From UBA7960 sp964624065 (lineage in GTDB: Bacteria > Bacteroidota > Bacteroidia > Bacteroidales > UBA7960): a stretch of DNA of 7,134 bases. Positions 1 through 5,823 of the stretch are shown one piece after another. Position 1 is the first letter of the stretch. Every line of letters begins with the position of its first letter. The position numbers were made by a program, and so were the translations under genes. The notes beneath the pieces were generated by a model. It did not search any database and was not told the origin of the DNA. It saw nothing but the letters and a program-made list of their open reading frames with translations. The stretch covers positions 1 through 7,134 of the forward strand of contig CAZUWF010000050.1 in the NCBI GenBank assembly GCA_964624065.1, in the 5' to 3' direction.

Positions 1-28
1 TAATTTCTTTTTGATTTGTCTTTGGCAT
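1..28 (-). CDS. 5' end of an unidentified gene, cut by the left window edge
   Basis: An ATG at 28-26 opens a minus-strand frame reading MPKTNQKEI before the window ends. It lies about 20 bases downstream of a good Bacteroidota-type promoter (51-82) and there is no ATG between that promoter and this one, so it is the natural first start codon of the next transcript. Nine residues are too few to identify the product. The separate promoter suggests that it is transcribed independently of the usher gene, so it need not belong to the fibre locus. Confidence 0.45.
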
Positions 29-50
29 TCAGCAGTTTTTTATGAACCTA

Positions 51-82
51 CAAAGGTACAAAAAATACCTTTACCAACCAAC
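51..82 (-). promoter_or_regulatory. Bacteroidota-type promoter for the gene leaving the left edge
   Basis: Read on the minus strand there is a -7 element TACCTTTG (58-51), an exact match to TAnnTTTG. Twenty bases upstream is GTTG (82-79), which matches three of four bases of the -33 TTTG element. The ATG at 28 follows at the expected short distance. Confidence 0.6.
52..72. repeat. Inverted repeat overlapping the -7 element
   Basis: AAAGGTA (52-58) and TACCTTT (66-72) are perfect reverse complements separated by seven A-rich bases. The left arm is part of the -7 element of the downstream promoter. It could be an operator or simply a chance copy of the promoter-like motif; there is no T-run to suggest a terminator. 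Confidence 0.35.
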
Positions 83-201
83 CTTTAACCGGTACGAGTA
101 AGTAAAGGCTAAATTCTTAAGGTTCAAAATATGGTTTAGGGTATTTTGGGGCTTTTAACAGAGAAAATAAGGAAAATATAAGGCCACAAATTACGACCAA
201 A

Positions 202-221
202 TTAGGGTCTAGAGACCCTAA
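202..221 (-). terminator. Stem-loop containing the usher stop codon; possible weak terminator
   Basis: TTAGGGTC and GACCCTAA pair perfectly as an 8-base stem with a 4-base loop. On the minus strand the hairpin contains the last codons and the TAA stop of the usher gene and is followed only by TTTGG, a poor U-tract. It may stabilise the 3' end of the mRNA or act as an inefficient terminator. No better terminator is visible between the usher and the next promoter. Confidence 0.35.
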
Positions 222-3200
222 AAACATAAGTGGGCAGTCCCCTGCTTTTCAAGAACCTTTCGAAGTTTCTGGCTTGTATAAGGTTTTCGAACCCCAATAC
301 TTGAACTTTGTGAAAATTCTCAAATTTATGAATCCTTGTAGGGTTTTCGGTAAGGGTTATGACTTTTTCAAGCAGCTCAATTGCCCGGTTTTCGTTCCAC
401 ATTGCACCTACTTGAATAATGTAAGGATGGGCAGCAAAATAATCTGGGCCAAAAGCGCCAAATTCCATTTCTGACGAAGATATTTGTTTGGGTTCGTGGT
501 CTTGTTCAGGGTGGGTCTGTATTGTGTCTAAGGGCGGTTCCTCCTTTACTTCAGATTCAGAGGGTGGGGTTTGGGGCTGAGAGGGTGGGGTTTGGGGCTG
601 AGGATCAATTTCATCCAGTAGTTCTGTCCTTATGGGGGTGTCGGCAACCAAAATTATCTCAAGGCCTTCCTGGTAGTCGCCGTCGGCAAGGGCTTTGATT
701 TCGAACATTAATGGTTCTTTCTGGCTTGCAGAAATGAATCCCTGCTGGGCTTCGTCAACCAAAAGTGTATACCTTCCGGGAGGAATATCCGTGGCATAGA
801 AACCACCATCGCTAAAGGTTCTGATTACTTCGGTATATTCATTGTCCAAACCGTTTATGGTAAGTCTCAACCCCCCCTGCCCCAGCATCTTTTCGCCACG
901 CTGCACCATTACGGTTCCCTCAATTATTCCGCCCCTGTAAAATGGTATTTCAATTCGCTTGTATTGGTTAGGGTCGGCAATGAACGAGAAATTGTTCTTT
1001 ATTGGCACCAGGGTGGGGTCAGCAATGGCGTTTCGATTTACCGAAAGGTTGTAGCGATAGTAACTTTGAAGCTGTTCGAGCCTCAATATGCTATCGCGGC
1101 CTACCTTCATAGTGGTTGTGCGGTCGAGCTTAACTGCACGGTAGGGCAGAAGCTGTTCGCCTCTCTCATAGCAGCCATTGCTATTTTGGTCAACAAACAA
1201 TAAGATGGCGGCGGCACTTTTACCTACTTGTTGGCGGTCGCTCATTGTTAGTGCACCATTTGGCATATCCCAGCCAATGCTTCCGGTAAACCTCTGCCGT
1301 GCCAACAGGTTGCTGCCAACGGTATTTACCGTTGTGGCGCTTCTAATGGTGTTGAGGTCAATTGTAAGCCCGACTTGGGTGTTAATTTGATTGGTGGGGT
1401 GGTTGTAGCCCACGCCAATTGTTAAACGACCGGTTCGCATTACCGTTCTCGAAAGATGTAGTTCGGAGGAAATAATTTGCCCGCCACGCACTTCTAGTTG
1501 ATTTTGCAACCTTAAAAACATTCCCCTAACGTAAACAGGTATGCCCGGAGAACGTGAAACAGTGTAAGTGAGAGAAGAGGTTAAAAGCCCCTGTCCGAAA
1601 TTGTTGTTGTCGTTGGCGGTAATGAAGTTATCGCGAAAGTTAAGTCTCATATTTACGCGCCCCAGGCGGGTGCTAAGGTCAGCGTTGTAAGTTGTTATGC
1701 TCGAATTTTGTGAGTTTGTATGTTCGCCACCAAACCTTATCCCCGCCAGGACTCCAAAAACTCTCAGTGGAACGTAAATGTTTGCTCCAATTTGATCGCT
1801 TGCATTTTGGGGGTTGTAAACGGTTTGACCCTCGAACTTGGTATAGTTGAAGTTTAGGCTTAGGTTGCTGGCATACTGAACCCTTCCAGTAATGCGGTAG
1901 AAGTTGTAGGGGGCGGCATCGAGGCTCAACAAGTATTGCTGAGCAATGCGACTCGAAATTGTGGCGTAGGTGATAATGTTTTCTGCATCGAACTCTTTGC
2001 CAATGTGTTGGGCACCCAACGAGGCCGTAAGCCAGCGGTTCACTCCAATGCCTACGTTGGCGTGTGCTGCCCACCTGTCAGCGAGGTTTTGGCCAAGAAA
2101 ATTCTCGGTCTTCCCGGCTTGAATGTTGTAACTTACCACACCTGGTGGCAAAAATGTAAATGGTACTTGAATCTGACGGTCAGAGACGATAATCTCGCCC
2201 GACTGGGTGTATATTCTTGTTGAAATTCGTGTAGTTCCGTAGGTAATTGGTACGTCGAAGCGGTAGTAGCCCAGGTCGTCGGCACGAACAAAACCACTTA
2301 GGCGTTCGTTAACGTAAATCTCCACCTCCGATTCTGGCTCGGTGGTGCCGTCAACCGCGAAGGTTTCGAACATGCGGCGCGGCTCAATGGGGTCGTTGGT
2401 AATGGATACACCCCTTATTGGAAAGTTTTGTGGGCCGGTTGTGCTTAGGCTTCCTGCGGTAATTCCCGAAATGATGGTGTTGTGGGGTATGGCATACCTC
2501 CATCGAAGGCCACTCACGTCAATGGTGCCCTGGCCATTGGTGGATTGCGAACCGTAAAGGGTTCCCTGGAGGTCGCCACCCAAAAATTGCGCTCCACCCG
2601 AAAGGGTGTATCCTAGTCTGCCGTTGCCCGAGGAGTAATCGGCGGAAATGGCGTAGTCAATCATCTTACCTGCAAAGAATGAGCGATTCAGGCGGTAGGC
2701 CAGCGGAAAGTCCAAGCTTGCCACCTGCCCCTCCTCCATCCGGCTTCGTGCACGCTCGCGGGCTTTACGGTCTTGAATGGGCAAGGTATGGGTGGTTTCT
2801 AAACGCAACGAAAGATGATTGGTGTTTACGGTGAACTCCAAGCCAAATACCTTTTCAAAAACCCAGGGGGCAAGGTAGTACTCCATTTCGGAAATTCGAA
2901 AATCATCCGATGTAAGAAAGGTTGTATCCCTGCCAAGCTGCAAACGCATTTCCTTGAGGTTAATGGTGTATTGATTGCTGGGAGAGATGAAGTTGCCCCT
3001 TATGGTAAAATGCCTAACGTCGGGCTGAAAGTTTATTTCAAAACGGCTGAAAAGCTCTATGATGGGCAGGTAAACCTGATTGGTCTCGAAATCGAATAAT
3101 GTGCCAACGTACACGTGGCCAACGGAAGGATGCTGAAGGGTTAAAAGAACCTCCTCGTGGTTAGAAGCCCTGGCAGAAGGCAAGGTAAGGATTGCAACCA

Positions 3201-3258
3201 TTATAATGGCCAAGAGCTTCGGCAAGAATTGGTTTGTATAATTGAATTTTGGTTTCAA
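202..3258 (-). CDS. Outer-membrane usher with C-terminal SPOR domain
   Basis: This 1018-residue protein looks like the pore and assembly platform that secretes and polymerises chaperone-bound subunits across the outer membrane. A signal peptide covers about residues 1-31 (hydrophobic 15-26, then PSARA before SN). Residues 32-158 form an N-terminal periplasmic region unlike the PapC N-domain. About 185-665 is an amphipathic beta-barrel region interrupted by a plug-like domain at about 297-365, with the usher-like pattern of VEIYVNERL, a GYYRFDVP strand, and LPPGVVSYNIQAG leading back into the barrel. Residues 682-775 hold a beta-domain with the acidic loop DQNSNGCYERGE, 776-872 a carboxypeptidase-regulatory-like sandwich (GGFYATDIPPGRYTL), 881-944 a polar proline-rich linker, and 946-1018 a SPOR domain (YIIQVG, HKVQV). 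At 1018 residues it is longer than typical ushers of 800-870. No ATG exists upstream before the in-frame stop at 3307-3309, so the start is probably TTG at 3258 or TTG at 3225. The usher call is good; the exact clade is unknown. Confidence 0.85.
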   Translation of the reverse strand: MKPKFNYTNQFLPKLLAIIMVAILTLPSARASNHEEVLLTLQHPSVGHVYVGTLFDFETNQVYLPIIELFSRFEINFQPDVRHFTIRGNFISPSNQYTINLKEMRLQLGRDTTFLTSDDFRISEMEYYLAPWVFEKVFGLEFTVNTNHLSLRLETTHTLPIQDRKARERARSRMEEGQVASLDFPLAYRLNRSFFAGKMIDYAISADYSSGNGRLGYTLSGGAQFLGGDLQGTLYGSQSTNGQGTIDVSGLRWRYAIPHNTIISGITAGSLSTTGPQNFPIRGVSITNDPIEPRRMFETFAVDGTTEPESEVEIYVNERLSGFVRADDLGYYRFDVPITYGTTRISTRIYTQSGEIIVSDRQIQVPFTFLPPGVVSYNIQAGKTENFLGQNLADRWAAHANVGIGVNRWLTASLGAQHIGKEFDAENIITYATISSRIAQQYLLSLDAAPYNFYRITGRVQYASNLSLNFNYTKFEGQTVYNPQNASDQIGANIYVPLRVFGVLAGIRFGGEHTNSQNSSITTYNADLSTRLGRVNMRLNFRDNFITANDNNNFGQGLLTSSLTYTVSRSPGIPVYVRGMFLRLQNQLEVRGGQIISSELHLSRTVMRTGRLTIGVGYNHPTNQINTQVGLTIDLNTIRSATTVNTVGSNLLARQRFTGSIGWDMPNGALTMSDRQQVGKSAAAILLFVDQNSNGCYERGEQLLPYRAVKLDRTTTMKVGRDSILRLEQLQSYYRYNLSVNRNAIADPTLVPIKNNFSFIADPNQYKRIEIPFYRGGIIEGTVMVQRGEKMLGQGGLRLTINGLDNEYTEVIRTFSDGGFYATDIPPGRYTLLVDEAQQGFISASQKEPLMFEIKALADGDYQEGLEIILVADTPIRTELLDEIDPQPQTPPSQPQTPPSESEVKEEPPLDTIQTHPEQDHEPKQISSSEMEFGAFGPDYFAAHPYIIQVGAMWNENRAIELLEKVITLTENPTRIHKFENFHKVQVLGFENLIQARNFERFLKSRGLPTYVFRVSRP
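561..602 (-). repeat. Two perfect 21-base tandem copies in the usher linker
   Basis: Bases 561-581 and 582-602 are identical. They encode a seven-residue unit (PQTPPSQ in one register) in the proline-rich linker before the SPOR domain. The repeat is in frame, so copy-number change by slippage would lengthen or shorten the tether without breaking the protein. Confidence 0.9.
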
Positions 3259-3461
3259 GTGGATACAAGTTGGTGACGTTTGGTGACCAGTGATCAGTGG
3301 GCGGTTTCAGGTGAGGAAGTTTGAAAAAAATCGAAAATCGTTAATAGCCAATCAACCTAAAATTTACTAATGTTTGAGGGTTTAAGGACTTGAAAAATTA
3401 TGGTAATCCTGATACAATTATGAAGTACCAACGGCAAGTTCCAGCACACAATCGGCTACTT
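3259..3461 (-). other. 203-base gap between chaperone and usher genes
   Basis: The minus strand contains no ATG anywhere in this gap, so there is no small gene starting with ATG and no upstream ATG start for the usher. I see no convincing TAnnTTTG element with a spaced TTTG and no terminator hairpin. The usher is therefore most simply read as co-transcribed with the chaperone. Short direct repeats lie next to the usher start (3270-3299). Confidence 0.5.
3270..3299. repeat. Short direct repeats just upstream of the usher start
   Basis: TTGGTGAC occurs at 3270-3277 and 3280-3287, two bases apart, followed directly by CAGTG at 3288-3292 and 3295-3299, also two bases apart. On the mRNA strand these lie about 12-44 bases before the proposed TTG start, within the translation-initiation region. 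They could be a protein or small-RNA binding site; no function can be assigned. Confidence 0.45.
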
Positions 3462-4292
3462 TTACTCCACTACCACAGTAGATTTATGCATCAGCGGCGG
3501 GGCTTGCACCAGGTCTGTTGCAGCCATATCGTTGCGTCGGGTTTCGAATGTCAGCTCGATGGTGTAGGTGCCGGGCTTAACCTCCGAAAGGGGCAAATCT
3601 ATACGGCGAATAACGTCGAAGTAAGCGGTTGTAGTGCCTTGGGCTTGAGCCACCACATTGCCACGGGCATCCTTGAGCTTGGCGAACATGCTTCCCAAAA
3701 ATGGTGCATTTCCAGTGCGCTGCAAGTGTGGGCGCAATTCTAGAACCCCCTCATTTTGCCTCACATTGAGCTTCTTAACCAAAATTCCTGTGCTAACTAT
3801 GCCTCGGTGGTAAAACACTGCTGTAACCTGTTCGAAGTTGAAACTAATTTTCGTGCCTATCCCTTCTGCAATTTGGCCGGTTACCTCAGGAGTTTGCGGT
3901 TTGGCAAGCACCTTCATTCGAGTGAAGAAGAAACCTTCCTTTCGGCGCTCGGCTGGAATAACATGCAAGCGAACGGTGCGCTGCTCGCCGGGTCCTAGTA
4001 TGAAACTTCGCGGAAAGGCACGAATCATCTCATCGAGCCCAAATTGCAAGTATGCTACCGAATCCTGGTAGTTCATAACCAGGTTGCCCTCGGTATCGCT
4101 GTCGGGATAACCAAACAAAAAGCTTATGTCAACCTCGTGTGCCTGCTGGCTATTGTTGCTTACAAAAAGGTTACCGACACCGCTGTTGGAATCTATGAAT
4201 ACAAACGACGGGGCAAGAGAAATTTGTCCGGCCACCGAAATGGAAAACGCCAAGAAACCCAAAGCCAGAAAATGTTTTTTCGCTTTTTTCAT
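3462..4292 (-). CDS. PapD-like periplasmic pilus chaperone
   Basis: This 276-residue protein probably binds unfolded fibre subunits in the periplasm, donates a beta-strand, and delivers them to the usher. The start is placed at ATG 4292 because it gives a textbook signal peptide (MKKAKKHFLALGF..., cut near VAG|Q at 22/23); the upstream extension to a TTG at 4358 would put 22 unlikely residues in front. The first Ig-like domain spans about 24-165, with a strand like PapD's N-terminal beta-strands (GNLFVSNNS), the pattern FPRSFILGPGEQRTVRL at 93-109, and AVFYHRG at 158-164, which resembles the FYRP stretch that holds a conserved basic residue at the domain junction. The second domain spans about 166-250 (GTYTIELTFETR). 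The Arg found early in PapD strand A is not evident: the matching segment reads APSFVFID. It has 27-28 residues more than PapD, including an extended C-terminal tail. It lies between the subunit genes and the usher, as in other chaperone-usher loci. Confidence 0.85.
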   Translation of the reverse strand: MKKAKKHFLALGFLAFSISVAGQISLAPSFVFIDSNSGVGNLFVSNNSQQAHEVDISFLFGYPDSDTEGNLVMNYQDSVAYLQFGLDEMIRAFPRSFILGPGEQRTVRLHVIPAERRKEGFFFTRMKVLAKPQTPEVTGQIAEGIGTKISFNFEQVTAVFYHRGIVSTGILVKKLNVRQNEGVLELRPHLQRTGNAPFLGSMFAKLKDARGNVVAQAQGTTTAYFDVIRRIDLPLSEVKPGTYTIELTFETRRNDMAATDLVQAPPLMHKSTVVVE

Positions 4293-4335
4293 GGTTGATG
4301 ATTTTTTTAAAAGGATCTCGAAAATCAATGAACTG

Positions 4336-4343
4336 TAAAGGTA
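4336..4343 (-). promoter_or_regulatory. Possible -7 element for the chaperone-usher unit
   Basis: TACCTTTA on the minus strand matches TAnnTTTG except at the last base and lies 43 bases upstream of the chaperone ATG, almost the same distance as the good promoter at 6998-7029 from its gene. The position where a -33 TTTG should be reads TTAA, so the match is weak. A promoter is expected here because a strong terminator separates this unit from the pilin gene. Confidence 0.35.
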
Positions 4344-4531
4344 TGATAATAATTTCAATAAGTTTAATGCTTCCGGTGGTTTGTAATCGATGAAAAATGG
4401 TTATTATGCCGCAGCATGTACAATTATGCAATAGTGGCTTTTTTGTGTGCTTGGGCGTTACACACTCCCAGCCTTGGCCACAAATGTTGTTTCAAAGTAT
4501 CATTATGGCCTAAAGGGGTTGCATTTTTGCC
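4344..4531. other. Non-coding spacer between pilin terminator and chaperone unit
   Basis: No credible reading frame, tRNA or strong hairpin is visible here. A CAAAGTAT motif near 4494 resembles a -7 element but has the wrong internal spacing. The stretch most likely holds only the start region of the chaperone-usher transcript. Confidence 0.4.
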
Positions 4532-4569
4532 AAAAAAACGGATGGCGGCAATTCCGCCACCCGTTTTTT
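4532..4569 (-). terminator. Strong intrinsic terminator after the pilin gene
   Basis: On the minus strand ACGGGTGGCGG (4564-4554) pairs with CCGCCATCCGT (4548-4538) around a five-base loop, giving an 11-base GC-rich stem with one G-U pair, followed by seven U residues (4538-4532). It begins 15 bases after the pilin stop codon. An A-run precedes the stem, so it could work in both directions, but the opposite strand has an A-C mismatch in place of the G-U pair, which favours the minus direction. Confidence 0.93.
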
Positions 4570-4584
4570 GTTAATCCAAAACTA

Positions 4585-5139
4585 TTAGTTGTAAGTGGCA
4601 GTTAGGGTGATATTGGCCTCGTATAATCCCACAGCTTGATTGGCGGTAGGCTTTACAGTGGCTCCAATAAATACATAAACACCGTTTACTGATTCAACCA
4701 CATTTGTTGGAAAACTGGCAATATCAGTGGTTACAACGTCATCAGCACCAAAGGAAACAGGAGAGGTGGTATAGGCGTTATTCAAGGCCCAACCACACTT
4801 GTAAGTATCAATAACTAGGTTGTTAGCACCATTTACTAGGGTGCCAGGCACGGTAAAGGTTAAATCAAGGCTGGTGGAAGGGGCCGAGGAAACCAAAAAA
4901 CGTCCAGTAGTTTGAGTACCTTGGTTTGGCAAACCTGTAACATTGTTGGTAAGTCCAATTGATTTATTGGCACCTTGGGCAACGATTCCAAAGTCAAGGT
5001 TAACCTGTTGGGTTACATCGACCTTTTGAATAATTTGTGCTCTACCGATAATGTTATCATTGTCAGTATTTTGCGCCATAGCGCCCATTGTGAAGCCGAG
5101 CATAATTGCCATGGCTCCAAAAAATTTAATTGCTTTCAT
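4585..5139 (-). CDS. DUF4402-family exported protein, likely main fibre subunit
   Basis: This 184-residue protein is a probable structural subunit of the surface fibre. It starts at ATG 5139 with a clear signal peptide (MKAIKFFGAMAIMLGF..., cut at AMA|Q, 22/23), leaving about 162 residues. The mature part has the DUF4402 layout: an opening strand RAQIIQKVDVTQQVNLDFG (33-51), a GRFLVSS strand near 79-85, LDLTFTVPG at 91-99, VYVFIGATV at 154-162 and the closing motif QAVGLYEANITLTATY at 168-183. The residues just after the signal peptide (QNTDNDNII) could act as a donor-strand extension. It has a single Cys, so no internal disulphide. The main-subunit role is inferred from its own A-rich leader, strong terminator and simple single-domain design; it could instead be a minor or capping subunit. 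Confidence 0.85.
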   Translation of the reverse strand: MKAIKFFGAMAIMLGFTMGAMAQNTDNDNIIGRAQIIQKVDVTQQVNLDFGIVAQGANKSIGLTNNVTGLPNQGTQTTGRFLVSSAPSTSLDLTFTVPGTLVNGANNLVIDTYKCGWALNNAYTTSPVSFGADDVVTTDIASFPTNVVESVNGVYVFIGATVKPTANQAVGLYEANITLTATYN

Positions 5140-5284
5140 TTTTGTTAAAAAATTAGTTGGTTAAAAGTAAAAAAAGCTCAGGTTAATTTTGTTTTTGTGT
5201 TTCGTGGCTGCAGTTTGTTTAGTTTTTTTTTGTTGTGATTTTTTGGTTCTCCTTTCTTTTGTTAATCGAAGGTTAGACAATGAT
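5140..5284 (-). other. A-rich leader and spacer before the pilin gene
   Basis: This 145-base stretch holds no gene. On the mRNA strand it is rich in A-runs and ends in AACAAAAATG, a low-structure, A-rich start region of the kind that supports strong translation in Bacteroidota. TACTTTTA at 5169-5162 vaguely resembles a -7 element but lacks a -33 TTTG, so a separate pilin promoter is not proven. I see no terminator between the previous gene and the pilin gene, so read-through is possible. Confidence 0.45.
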
Positions 5285-5809
5285 TTAATTAAGTTCGATG
5301 TTTAAAAATATTGATCCCGCGTAGGGGGTATTTGCCATTGTGGGTTGTGTGGTTTTGGCTCCGAGAAATAAGTATGCTTTTAGTAGATTTGGCCTTGGAT
5401 TCATATTTTGAATTAGTAGGCGGCTATCGCTCATGGTAAACTGGGTATTGTTGTTTTGCCCTTGGCTAGGAGGCACGTGTGGGTTTGTATCATGGTTGCA
5501 ATATGCAAGCCAAGTCGATAATGGCAATTCGTGGCCTGTTTGGTTTATTAGCTTACCATCGTGGGTTGCCCTTGCCGAAACCAAAATGTTTTCGTGTGTT
5601 GTAATTTGCCAAGCTATAACTCCCTTTAGCAATAGTGTACCTGTATCAAAATCGGGATATGGCTCAAGGGTAAGGGGTAAGATGTTTTCGACCTTGACTT
5701 TTGGGCTAATGTCAATGCTTGTTGTAATCACCTGGGCGCAAATCACGGTTGAGGGCAAAACCAAACCAAGGAAAACGAGGGTGGAGCGTATTTTGATGCT
5801 TAGGTTCAT
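5285..5809 (-). CDS. Small exported beta-rich protein, probable minor fibre subunit
   Basis: A 174-residue protein with signal peptide MNLSIKIRSTLVFLGLVLPS..., probably cut at ICA|Q (25/26); the Cys at 24 does not sit in a lipobox, so a lipoprotein is unlikely. The mature part is about 149 residues and shares the subunit layout loosely: an opening strand with alternating residues (VITTSIDISPKVKVENILPL), a strand ENILVSARAT at 73-82, AYLFLGAKT at 145-153 and a closing YAGSIFLNIELN at 163-174 that matches the end of DUF4402-like proteins. An Asn/Gln-rich polar segment lies at about 105-125. The gene starts 14 bases after the upstream gene stops, implying one operon. I do not recognise the family with certainty; its place and fold pattern suggest a minor, tip or adaptor subunit. 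Confidence 0.7.
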   Translation of the reverse strand: MNLSIKIRSTLVFLGLVLPSTVICAQVITTSIDISPKVKVENILPLTLEPYPDFDTGTLLLKGVIAWQITTHENILVSARATHDGKLINQTGHELPLSTWLAYCNHDTNPHVPPSQGQNNNTQFTMSDSRLLIQNMNPRPNLLKAYLFLGAKTTQPTMANTPYAGSIFLNIELN

Positions 5810-5823
5810 AAAATAATTAGGTT

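Noticed and set aside
964..1203. Plus-strand open frames inside the usher, chaperone and subunit genes
   Set aside because: They are antisense shadows: they lack signal peptides or recognisable motifs and overlap strongly supported minus-strand genes along their whole length.
1679..2074. Second minus-strand frame of 131 codons inside the usher barrel
   Set aside because: It is an out-of-frame shadow of the barrel-coding region, with an Arg/Trp/Cys/His-rich composition unlike a real protein here.
4293..4358. Upstream TTG extension of the chaperone gene (22 extra residues)
   Set aside because: ATG 4292 gives a standard lysine-rich signal peptide; the extension overlaps the probable promoter region and adds a second hydrophobic stretch with no role.
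4486..4501. Promoter-like CAAAGTAT motif between terminator and chaperone
   Set aside because: The internal spacing does not fit TAnnTTTG on the minus strand and no TTTG lies at the required distance.
5285..5809. Lipoprotein reading of the third subunit (Cys 24 near the signal cleavage site)
   Set aside because: The residues before the Cys (TVI) do not fit a lipobox, which needs a small residue such as Gly, Ala or Ser just before Cys, and signal peptidase I cleavage before Gln 26 matches the pattern of its neighbours.
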